Shown piece by piece: positions 14,901 through 25,172 of a stretch of 27,520 bases of DNA. The notes beneath the pieces are model-generated. The model was given only the letters and a program-made list of their open reading frames with translations. It did no database searches and was not told where the DNA came from. Positions within the stretch are counted from its first letter, which is position 1. Every line of letters begins with the position of its first letter. Location: positions 1-27,520 of the forward strand of contig NW_027018429.1 in assembly GCF_032854445.1 (NCBI RefSeq), read 5' to 3'. Source of the DNA: Liolophura sinensis (Eukaryota; Mollusca; Polyplacophora; Chitonida; Chitonidae). Made by a program: the position numbers and the translations under genes.

Positions 14901-16600
14901 CTTGGCCCAAAGATTTGACGTCGTCTGGGCTACCGAAGGGCACATAACTTATAATGAAATGTTGAATATAGTAATGACCAGTCGCGATTGTACATAGTTA
15001 ATGTAGCCGATTTCAATTAGCAAAATGACCAGGCAAAAATCCAAAAGTGGAAAAACTGTTCCAATGCTGCTGGTAAGAGGCTAATCCGACGTACTTTGTA
15101 CGAGAAATCGAATGGTGCAAACCGCGTTGCTCTCCGACCAATACTTTTGGCTGTAGCCACAAATGAATAATCAATGATGTCAAGATCACGTGCCCAGCAA
15201 CGGCTCTTACTCCATGGAAACCAAGGAAATTTGCAATTTTTCAACACCTGGAGATGCCTGGCCCAATTGCGCATCCTTTGGCACCTTATTGATGTGGGTC
15301 AGTGTTCAATTGTACTTTTTACAGCGGATTGTATCAAGTACCTTTTGTTTTTTTTATATACAAATGGTGTGGTTTTTCTACATGTAGATAAAGACATTGA
15401 GTTTGTCTTCGACTTAGAAGTAAGACATTTGTTGGGTGAGTTAAATGGGCTTGGCCCAAAGATTTGACGTCGTCTGGGCTACCGAAGGGCACATAACTTA
15501 TAATGAAAAGTTGAATATAGTAATGACCAGTCGCGATTGTACATAGTTAATGCAGCCGATTTCAATTAGCAAAAAGAACAGGCAAAAATCCAAAAGTGGA
15601 AAAACTGTTCCAATGCTGCTGGTAAGAGGCTAATCCGACGTATTTTGTGACGAGAAATCGAATGGTGCAAACCGCGTTGCTCTCCGACCAATACTTTTGG
15701 CTGTAGCCACAAATGAATAATCAATGATGTCAAGATCACGTGCCCAGCAACGGCTCTTACTCCATGGAAACCAAGGAAATTTGCAATTTTTCAACAGCTG
15801 GAGATGCCTGGCCCAATTGCGCATCCTTTGGCACCTTATTGATGTGGGTCAGTGTTCAATTGTACTTTTTACAGCGGGCTGTATCAAGTACCTTGTGTTT
15901 TTTTTATATACAAATGGTGTGGTTTTTCTACATGTAGATAAAGACATTGAGTTTGTCTTCGACTTAGAAGTAAGACATTTGCTGGGTGAGTTAAATGGGC
16001 TTGGCCCAAAGATTTGACGTCGTCTGGGCTACCGAAGGGCACAGAACTTATAATGAAATGTTGAATATAGTAATGACCAGTCGCGATTGTACATAGTTAA
16101 TGTAGCCGATTTCAATTAGCAAAATGACCAGGCAAAAATCCAAAAGTGGAAAAACTGTTCCAATGCTGCTGGTAAGAGGCTAATCCGACGTATTTTGTGA
16201 CGAGAAATCGAATGGTGCAAACCGCGTTGCTCTCCGACCAATACTTTTGGCTGTAGCCACAAATGAATAATCAATGATGTCAAGATCACGTGCCCAGCAA
16301 CGGCTCTTACTCCATGGAAACCAAGGAAATTTGCAATTTTTCAACAGCTGGAGATGCCTGGCCCAATTGCGCATCCTTTGGCACCTTATTGATGTGGGTC
16401 AGTGTTCAATTGTACTTTTTACAGCGGATTGTATCAAGTACCTTTTGTTTTTTTTACATACAAATGGTGTGGTTTTTCTACATGTAGATAAAGACATTGA
16501 GTTTGTCTTCGACTTAGAAGTAAGACATTTGTTGGGTGAGTTAAATGGGCTTGGCCCAAAGATTTGACGTCGTCTGGGCTACCGAAGGGCACATAACTTA
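11960..16600. repeat. Higher-order repeat block B1 (pairs with 18009-22650)
   Basis: About 8.4 monomers repeat at an offset of about 6049 bp. Diagnostic marks shared in order include TGGCGCAATTGCGC (11963/18012), TTTACATAC (12608/18656), CTGTATCCAC (12954/19003), GGCAAAAGTCC (13384/19433), the deletion TGGCCCATTGCGC (13610/19660), CATTAAGTTTG with GACCCAAAG (about 14297/20346), AATCCTTT (14593/20642), GTGTTTAATTG (14754/20804), GAATTAAGAC (14868/20918), TTGTACGAG (15096/21146), CAACACCTGG (15242/21292), TGCAGCCG with AGAACAGG (15551/21601) and GGGCTG (15876/21926). Similarity stops near 16600, where AAATGTTG faces AAAAGTTG and AATTAGC faces AATTCGC. The B1 copy has more one-base indels than B2. 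Confidence 0.8.
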
Positions 16601-18008
16601 TAATGAAATGTTGAATATAGTAATGACCAGTCGCGATTGTACATAGTTAATGTAGCCGATTTCAATTAGCAAAATGACCAGAGCAAAAATCCAAAAGTGG
16701 AAAAACTGTTCCAATGCTGCTGATAAGAGACTAATCCGACGTATTTTGTGACGAGAAATCGAATGGTGCAAACCGCGTTGCTCTCCGACCAATACTTTTG
16801 GCTGTAGCCACAAATGAATAATCAATGATGTCAAGATCACGTGCCCAGCAACGGCTCTTACTCCATGGAAACCAAGGAAATTTGCAATTTTTCAACAGCT
16901 GGAGATGCCTGGCCCAATTGCGCATCCTTTGGCACCTTATTGATGTGGGTCAGTGTTCAATTGTACTTTTTACAGCGGATTGTATCAAGTACCTTGTGTT
17001 TTTTTTATATACAAATGGTGTGGTTTTTCTACATGTAGATAAAGACATTGAGTTTGTCTTCGACTTAGAAGTAAGACATTTGCTGGGTGAGTTAAATGGG
17101 CTTGGCCCAAAGATTTGACGTCGTCTGGGCTACCGAAGGGCACATAACTTATAATGAAAAATTGAATATAGTAATGACCATTCGCGATTGTACATAGCTA
17201 ATGTACCCGATTTAAAATAAGCAAAAAGACAAGGCAAAAATCCAAAAGTGGAAAAACTGTTCCAATGCTGCTGGTAAGAGGCTAATCCGACGTATTTTGT
17301 GACGAGAAATCGAATGGTGCAAACCGCGTTGCTCTCCGACCAATGCTGTTGGCTGTAGCCACAAATGAATAATCAATGATGTCAAGATCACGTGCCCAGC
17401 AACGGCTCTTACTCCATGGAAACCAAGGAAATTTGCAATTTTTCAACAGCTGGAGATGCCTGGCCCAATTGCGCATCCTTTGGCACCTTATTGATGTGGG
17501 TCAGTGTTCAATTGTACTTTTTACAGCGGATTGTATCAAGTACCTTGTGTTTTTTTTATATACAAATGGTGTGGTTTTTCTACATGTAGATAAAGACATT
17601 GAGATTGTCTTCGACTTAGAAGTAAGACATTTGTTGGGTGAGTTAAATGGGCTTGGCCCAAAGATTTGACGTCGTCTGGGCTACCGAAGGGCACAGAACT
17701 TATAATGAAATGTTGAATATAGTAATGACCAGTCGCGATTGTACATAGTTAATGTAGCCGATTTAAATTAGCAAAAAGACCAGGCAAAAATCCAAAAGTG
17801 GAAAAACTGTTCCAATGCTGCTGGTAAGAGGCTAATCCGACGTATTTTGTGACGAGAAATCGAATGGTGCAAACCGCGTTGCTCTCCGACCAATACTTTT
17901 GGCTGTAGCCACAAATGAATAATCAATGATGTCAAGATCACGTGCCGAGCAACGGCTCTTACTCCATGGAAACCAAGGAAATTTGCAATTTTTCAACAGC
18001 TGGAGATG

Positions 18009-21000
18009 CCTGGCGCAATTGCGCATCCTTTGGCACCTTATTGATGTGGGTCAGTGTTCAATTGTACTTTTTACAGCGGATTGTATCAAGTACCTTGTGT
18101 TTTTTTTATATACAAATGGTGTGGTTTTTCTACATGTAGATAAAGACATTGAGTTTGTCTTCGACTTAGAAGTAAGACATTTGCTGGGTGAGTTAAATGG
18201 GCTTGGCCCAAAGATTTGACGTCGTCTGGGCTACCGAAGGGCACATAACTTATAATGAAAAGTTGAATATAGTAATGACCAGTCGCGATTGTACATAGTT
18301 AATGTAGCCGATTTCAATTCGCAAAAAGACCAGGCAAAAATCCAAAAGTAGAAAAACTGTTCCAATGCTGCTGGTAAGAGGCTAATCCGACGTATTTTGT
18401 GACAAGAAATCGAATGGTGCAAACCGCGTTGCTCTCCGACCAATACTTTTGGCTGTAGCCACAAATGAATAATCAATGATGTCAAGATCACGTGCCCAGC
18501 AACGGCTCTTACTCCATGGAAACCAAGGAAATTTGCAATTTTTCAACAGCTGGAGATGCCTGGCCCAATTGCGCATCCTTTGGCACCTTATTGATGTGGG
18601 TCAGTGTTCAATTGTACTTTTTACAGCGGATTGTATCAAGTACCTTTTGTTTTTTTTACATACAAATGGTGTGGTTTTTCTACATGTAGATAAAGACATT
18701 GAGTTTGTCTTCGACTTAGAAGTAAGACATTTGTTGGGTGAGTTAAATGGGCTTGGCCCAAAGATTTGACGTCGTCTGGGCTACCGAAGGGCACATAACT
18801 TATAATGAAAAGTTGAATATAGTAATGACCAGTCGCGATTGTACATAGTTAATGTAGCCGATTTCAATTCGCAAAAAGACCAGGCAAAAATCCAAAAGTG
18901 GAAAAACTGTTCCAATGCTGCTGGTAAGAGGCTAATCCGACGTATTTTGTGACGAGAAATCGAATGGTGCAAACCGCGTTGCTCTCCGACCAATACTTTT
19001 GGCTGTATCCACAAATGAATAATCAATGATGTCAAGATCACGTGCCCAGCAACGGCTCTTACTCCATGGAAACCAAGGAAATTTGCAATTTTTCAACAGC
19101 TGGAGATGCCTGGCCCAATTGCGCATCCTTTGGCACCTTATTGATGTGGGTCAGTGTTCAATTGTACTTTTTACAGCGGATTGTATCAAGTACCTTTTGT
19201 TTTTTTTACATACAAATGGTGTGGTTTTTCTACATGTAGATAAAGACATTGAGTTTGTCTTCGACTTAGAAGTAAGACATTTGTTGGGTGAGTTAAATGG
19301 GCTTGGCCCAAAGATTTGACGTCGTCTGGGCTACCGAAGGGCACATAACTTATAATGAAATGTTGAATATAGTAATGACCAGTCGCGATTGTACATAGTT
19401 AATGTAGCCGATTTCAATTAGCAAAATGACCAGGCAAAAGTCCAAAAGTGGAAAAACTGTTCCAATGCTGCTGGTAAGAGGCTAATCCGACGTATTTTGT
19501 GACGAGAAATCGAATGGTGCAAACCGCGTTGCTCTCCGACCAATACTTTTGGCTGTAGCCACAAATGAATAATCAATGATGTCAAGATCACGTGCCCAGC
19601 AACGGCTCTTACTCCATGGAAACCAAAGAAATTTGCAATTTTTCAACAGCTGGAGATGCCTGGCCCATTGCGCATCCTTTGGCACCTTATTGATGTGGGT
19701 CAGTGTTCAATTGTACTTTTTACAGCGGATTGTATCAAGTACCTTTTGTTTTTTTTATATACAAATGGTGTGGTTTTTCTACATGTAGATAAAGACATTG
19801 AGTTTGTCTTCGACTTAGAAGTAAGACATTTGCTGGGTGAGTTAAATGGGCTTGGCCCAAAGATTTGACGTCGTCTGGGCTACCGAAGGGCACATAACTT
19901 ATAATGAAAAGTTGAATATAGTAATGACCAGTCGCGATTGTACATAGTTAATGTAGCCGATTTCAATTCGCAAAAAGACCAGGCAAAAATCCAAAAGTGG
20001 AAAAACTGTTCCAATGCTGCTGGTAAGAGGCTAATCCGACGTATTTTGTGACGAGAAATCGAATGGTGCAAACCGCGTTGCTCTCCGACCAATACTTTTG
20101 GCTGTAGCCACAAATGAATAATCAATGATGTCAAGATCACGTGCCCAGCAACGGCTCTTACTCCATGGAAACCAAGGAAATTTGCAATTTTTCAACAGCT
20201 GGAGATGCCTGGCCCAATTGCGCATCCTTTGGCACCTTATTGATGTGGGTCAGTGTTCAATTGTACTTTTTACAGCGGATTGTATCAAGTACCTTGTGTT
20301 TTTTTTATATACAAATGGTGTGGTTTTTCTACATGTAGATAAAGACATTAAGTTTGTCTTCGACTTAGAAGTAAGACATTTGTTGGGTGAGTTAAATGGG
20401 CTTGACCCAAAGATTTGACGTCGTCTGGGCTACCGAAGGGCACATAACTTATAATGAAAAGTTGAATATAGTAATGACCAGTCGCGATTGTACATAGTTA
20501 ATGTAGCCGATTTCAATTAGCAAAATGACCAGGCAAAAATCCAAAAGTGGAAAAACTGTTCCAATGCTGCTGGTAAGAGGCTAATCCGACGTATTTTGTG
20601 ACGAGAAATCGAATGGTGCAAACCGCGTTGCTCTCCGACCAATCCTTTTGGCTGTAGCCACAAATGAATAATCAATGATGTCAAGATCACGTGCCCAGCA
20701 ACGGCTCTTACTCCATGGAAACCAAGGAAATTTGCAATTTTTCAACAGCTGGAGATGCCTGGCCCAATTGCGCATCCTTTGGCACCTTATTGATGTGGGT
20801 CAGTGTTTAATTGTACTTTTTACAGCGGGTTGTATCAAGTACCTTGTGTTTTTTTTATATACAAATGGTGTGGTTTTTCTACATGTAGATAAAGACATTG
20901 AGTTTGTCTTCGACTTAGAATTAAGACATTTGCTGGGTGAGTTAAATGGGCTTGGCCCAAAGATTTGACGTCGTCTGGGCTACCGAAGGGCACATAACTT

Positions 21001-22650
21001 ATAATGAAATGTTGAATATAGTAATGACCAGTCGCGATTGTACATAGTTAATGTAGCCGATTTCAATTAGCAAAATGACCAGGCAAAAATCCAAAAGTGG
21101 AAAAACTGTTCCAATGCTGCTGGTAAGAGGCTAATCCGACGTATTTTGTACGAGAAATCGAATGGTGCAAACCGCGTTGCTCTCCGACCAATACTTTTGG
21201 CTGTAGCCACAAATGAATAATCAATGATGTCAAGATCACGTGCCCAGCAACGGCTCTTACTCCATGGAAACCAAGGAAATTTGCAATTTTTCAACACCTG
21301 GAGATGCCTGGCCCAATTGCGCATCCTTTGGCACCTTATTGATGTGGGTCAGTGTTCAATTGTACTTTTTACAGCGGATTGTATCAAGTACCTTTTGTTT
21401 TTTTTATATACAAATGGTGTGGTTTTTCTACATGTAGATAAAGACATTGAGTTTGTCTTCGACTTAGAAGTAAGACATTTGTTGGGTGAGTTAAATGGGC
21501 TTGGCCCAAAGATTTGACGTCGTCTGGGCTACCGAAGGGCACATAACTTATAATGAAAAGTTGAATATAGTAATGACCAGTCGCGATTGTACATAGTTAA
21601 TGCAGCCGATTTCAATTAGCAAAAAGAACAGGCAAAAATCCAAAAGTGGAAAAACTGTTCCAATGCTGCTGGTAAGAGGCTAATCCGACGTATTTTGTGA
21701 CGAGAAATCGAATGGTGCAAACCGCGTTGCTCTCCGACCAATACTTTTGGCTGTAGCCACAAATGAATAATCAATGATGTCAAGATCACGTGCCCAGCAA
21801 CGGCTCTTACTCCATGGAAACCAAGGAAATTTGCAATTTTTCAACAGCTGGAGATGCCTGGCCCAATTGCGCATCCTTTGGCACCTTATTGATGTGGGTC
21901 AGTGTTCAATTGTACTTTTTACAGCGGGCTGTATCAAGTACCTTGTGTTTTTTTTATATACAAATGGTGTGGTTTTTCTACATGTAGATAAAGACATTGA
22001 GTTTGTCTTCGACTTAGAAGTAAGACATTTGCTGGGTGAGTTAAATGGGCTTGGCCCAAAGATTTGACGTCGTCTGGGCTACCGAAGGGCACAGAACTTA
22101 TAATGAAATGTTGAATATAGTAATGACCAGTCGCGATTGTACATAGTTAATGTAGCCGATTTCAATTAGCAAAATGACCAGGCAAAAATCCAAAAGTGGA
22201 AAAACTGTTCCAATGCTGCTGGTAAGAGGCTAATCCGACGTATTTTGTGACGAGAAATCGAATGGTGCAAACCGCGTTGCTCTCCGACCAATACTTTTGG
22301 CTGTAGCCACAAATGAATAATCAATGATGTCAAGATCACGTGCCCAGCAACGGCTCTTACTCCATGGAAACCAAGGAAATTTGCAATTTTTCAACAGCTG
22401 GAGATGCCTGGCCCAATTGCGCATCCTTTGGCACCTTATTGATGTGGGTCAGTGTTCAATTGTACTTTTTACAGCGGATTGTATCAAGTACCTTTTGTTT
22501 TTTTTACATACAAATGGTGTGGTTTTTCTACATGTAGATAAAGACATTGAGTTTGTCTTCGACTTAGAAGTAAGACATTTGTTGGGTGAGTTAAATGGGC
22601 TTGGCCCAAAGATTTGACGTCGTCTGGGCTACCGAAGGGCACATAACTTA
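18009..22650. repeat. Higher-order repeat block B2 (copy of 11960-16600)
   Basis: This is the right-hand member of the second 11-monomer block pair, with the same run of private variants as 11960-16600. Even an unusual base loss (TGGCCCATTGCGC at 19660) and the GTACGAGAA deletion at 21148 are shared, so these indels are real and predate the duplication. B2 lacks several one-base losses seen only in B1, such as ACTCATGG at 12465, ACCATACTT at 12942 and TTATATGAAA at 13851. Those are either recent changes in B1 or consensus errors there. Confidence 0.8.
19880..20800. repeat. Shorter array duplication, left member (5-monomer offset)
   Basis: This part of block B2 resembles 22630-23550 about 2750 bp (5 monomers) to the right. 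Both have AATTCGC, AGTGGAAAAAC, GTTGGGTG with GACCCAAAG, then AATTAGCAAAATG and CAATCCTTTTGG in the same order. They differ at CATTAAGTTTG versus CATTGAGTTTG. The stretch thus belongs to two nested duplications of different size, as unequal exchange or conversion in a satellite would give. Limits are approximate. Confidence 0.55.
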
Positions 22651-23550
22651 TAATGAAAAGTTGAATATAGTAATGACCAGTCGCGATTGTACATAGTTAA
22701 TGTAGCCGATTTCAATTCGCAAAAAGACCAGGCAAAAATCCAAAAGTGGAAAAACTGTTCCAATGCTGCTGGTAAGAGGCTAATCCGACGTATTTTGTGA
22801 CGAGAAATCGAATGGTGCAAACCGCGTTGCTCTCCGACCAATACTTTTGGCTGTAGCCACAAATGAATAATCAATGATGTCAAGATCACGTGCCCAGCAA
22901 CGGCTCTTACTCCATGGAAACCAAGGAAATTTGCAATTTTTCAACAGCTGGAGATGCCTGGCCCAATTGCGCATCCTTTGGCACCTTATTGATGTGGGTC
23001 AGTGTTCAATTGTACATTTTACAGCGGATTGTATCAAGTACCTTGTGTTTTTTTTATATACAAATGGTGTGGTTTTTCTACATGTAGATAAAGACATTGA
23101 GTTTGTCTTCGACTTAGAAGTAAGACATTTGTTGGGTGAGTTAAATGGGCTTGACCCAAAGATTTGACGTCGTCTGGGCTACCGAAGGGCACATAACTTA
23201 TAATGAAAAGTTGAATATAGTAATGACCAGTCGCGATTGTACATAGTTAATGTAGCCGATTTCAATTAGCAAAATGACCAGGCAAAAATCCAAAAGTGGA
23301 AAAACTGTTCCAATGCTGCTGGTAAGAGGCTAATCCGACGTATTTTGTGACGAGAAATCGAATGGTGCAAACCGCGTTGCTCTCCGACCAATCCTTTTGG
23401 CTGTAGCCACAAATGAATAATCAATGATGTCAAGATCACGTGCCCAGCAACGGCTCTTACTCCATGGAAACCAAGGAAATTTGCAATTTTTCAACAGCTG
23501 GAGATGCCTGGCCCAATTGCGCATCCTTTGGCACCTTATTGATGTGGGTC
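22630..23550. repeat. Shorter array duplication, right member (5-monomer offset)
   Basis: This is the right partner of 19880-20800 and sits just before the terminal monomer. It carries GACCCAAAG near 23152 and CAATCCTTTTGG near 23390, with a private TGTACATTTTAC near 23015. The last monomer after it (from 23424) has private variants, including ATATAGAAATGG near 23609, GGCTGCCGAAG near 23729 and CAAAGAGACC at 23821. A more divergent outermost copy is usual at satellite edges. Confidence 0.5.
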
Positions 23551-23868
23551 AGTGTTCAATTGTACTTTTTACAGCGGATTGTATCAAGTACCTTGTGTTT
23601 TTTTTTATATAGAAATGGTGTGGTTTTTCTACATGTAGATAAAGACATTGAGTTTGTCTTCGACTTAGAAGTAAGACATTTGTTGGGTGAGTTAAATGGG
23701 CTTGGCCCAAAGATTTGACGTCGTCTGGGCTGCCGAAGGGCACATAACTTATAATGAAAAGTTGAATATAGTAATGACCAGTCGCGATTGTACATAGTTA
23801 ATGTAGCCGATTTCAATTAGCAAAGAGACCAGGCAAAAATCCAAAAGTGGAAAAACTGTTCCAATGCT

Positions 23869-24111
23869 AACATAATTCACAAGATGGCGTCTATCGAATA
23901 AGGCGGACCAGTGAGAGGTGGTAATCCTGGCTGACTTGAGAGTTTCCCTAAGTTGATTCACATATGTTTGTGTGGATATGTTCTACATTTGGTAATTTGG
24001 GCAATCAAGCGTGAAGATAGAGTTTATGAAGCAGAGAATTGCTAAAATCAGTGACTGCAAAAACAGTGCTTGTGACTTACCTGTTGATCCAGCCTGAACA
24101 ACAACAACACC
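23869..24111 (+). promoter_or_regulatory. LINE leader / putative internal promoter region
   Basis: These 243 bases separate the last satellite base from the ORF1 ATG. LINEs that insert full length carry their promoter here. The stretch has a YY1-like motif near its start and a short upstream frame at 23884-23901 (ATGGCGTCTATCGAATAA, five codons). Other upstream ATGs occur, for example at 23965. A CAA-rich run (AACAACAACAACACC) directly precedes the ORF1 ATG. A promoter role is inferred from position only. It is also possible that part of this stretch is ordinary flanking DNA and the element starts later. Confidence 0.4.
23880..23889 (+). promoter_or_regulatory. YY1-like motif CAAGATGGCG
   Basis: The ten bases match the core of the YY1 consensus (AAGATGGCGGC type) on the plus strand. 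They lie at +12 to +21 if the element begins at the first non-satellite base, 23869. In human L1 a YY1 site at about the same distance from the 5' end places the start of transcription. The match is short, and similar motifs occur near many animal promoters, so function here is inference. Confidence 0.35.
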
Positions 24112-25172
24112 ATGAACCAACCTCGGATTGAGTCTCTCTTCAGTGGGGCGTGCACTGAAAAGGTAACTGCTAGTACTAACTCTGATATAGTCCAAAATGA
24201 AAATTCGAAGACGTCACCTGGAATTCCTGCTAGTAGTAACCTTGCTCAGCCCTCAAGAACGGCAATATCAAGATTTTCAGGAAAACGTAAACTGAATCTG
24301 GTCGCCAAAAATCCCAGCATTAAAAGATTGAATTCATTACCCGACATTCAGTCCCTAATTTGTGCTGATCGATGTGAGGACGAAACCGAGTTATACGAGG
24401 TAACAAACGTCAAGGCTGGAACTGACACTAACTTTCTTACCGAGAGCATATTGACACCTCAAGTCAGCAAACATCTAAATTGCCTAATCCTGAATGCTGT
24501 AGAAACGGCTTTAAAACCACTAATTGAGCTAGTATCGTCGAGTAAGAATGACATAACAACCCTTGCACGTAAAAGTTGACAGTCTACAACTAGAAATTGC
24601 TGACAGGGATAAGACAATTTGTGAATGTAAGGCTGAAATATCAGATCTAAAATCTGAACTGGCAATCGTCAATTCCCTACTCAGAAAAAGCTCAGAAGAA
24701 AATATGCGACAAAAGGATGAATTCCAGTCCCTTTTAGACAGCCGAACAATATAGTAGACGAGAGTGTCTGCGGATTTCTGGCCTTTCACTTCAACCAGGT
24801 GAAACGACTGATGACGCGGTGTGCCGACTTGCAAGTCATCTTAATATTGAAATGTGTAAAAAAGATATCTCGCGTTCACATTTTATTGGAAAAAACCAGT
24901 CCCAGATAATCGTTAGGTTTGTTTCGTACCGAACCAGATCTGAACTGATTAGAGCACGTCCATTACTGAAGAGCGCCAATGGTTACACAGGGGTGTATAT
25001 AAATGAAGATCTCACGAAAACTAGGTATAAGCTCTTTAAAAGATTACTTCAAAAGAAGAAAGAAGGTGTGATTTTCTCAGCCTGGACACACGACGGAAAT
25101 GTGTTCTATTGTTCCCAAGACGGGGGAGTGAAGGTGCAGGTGGCTTCTGAATGGGATCTCGAGAACATGTAA
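24112..25172 (+). pseudogene. LINE ORF1 protein (coiled coil + RRM/CTD-like), two frameshifts
   Basis: ORF1 proteins bind the element RNA and form trimers through a coiled coil. Three consecutive frames together give about 353 codons. Part 1, 24112-24579, starts at ATG after the CAA-rich run and has a Ser/Thr-rich, then basic N-terminus (SGKRK, SIKR). Part 2 is one frame over, about 24572-24742. It is a heptad-like acidic/basic helix (SLQLEIADRDKTI, SDLKSELAIV) and predicts a coiled coil. Part 3, 24738-25172, contains RRECLRISGL (24756-24785), DISRSHFIG (24864-24890), IIVRF (from about 24907), YINEDLT (24996-25016) and AWTHDG (about 25080), ending at TAA 25170-25172. This order matches L1-type ORF1 proteins with RRM and C-terminal domain. 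The first break lies near an AAAA run at 24570, the second near 24743. They may be decay or base-calling errors. Confidence 0.8.

Larger units (their letters stand above)
1..23868. repeat. Satellite array, ~550-bp monomer, ~43 copies head to tail
   Basis: The whole stretch is one unit repeated in the same orientation. The landmark ATGATGTCAA occurs 43 times, starting at 321, 873, 1426, 1974, 2523, 3073, 3623, 4173, 4723, 5273, 5824, 6374, 6924, 7474, 8024, 8574, 9124, 9674, 10225, 10775, 11326, 11877, 12428, 12977, 13526, 14076, 14625, 15174, 15724, 16274, 16825, 17376, 17926, 18476, 19026, 19576, 20125, 20675, 21224, 21774, 22324, 22874 and 23424. Spacings are 548 to 553 bp. The array enters from the left edge in mid-monomer and ends inside a monomer at 23868. 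Differences between monomers are scattered single substitutions, several shared by subsets of copies, plus one- to three-base indels, many of them in T or A runs. No transposase, integrase, tRNA-like or rRNA-like part was recognised in the unit. The family was not identified; only a repeat-library search could name it. Confidence 0.98.

Noticed and set aside
1-23868. CRISPR array
   Set aside because: The repeated unit is about 550 bp with no unique spacers between repeats, and the context is an animal genome.
1-23868. Tandem rRNA, 5S, tRNA or snRNA gene cluster
   Set aside because: I found no A/B box pair, 5S core, Sm site or conserved rRNA block in the monomer.
23749-24195. Minus-strand frames across the array/LINE junction and leader
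   Set aside because: One spans the satellite junction and the other is opposite the ORF1 start; neither has recognisable content.
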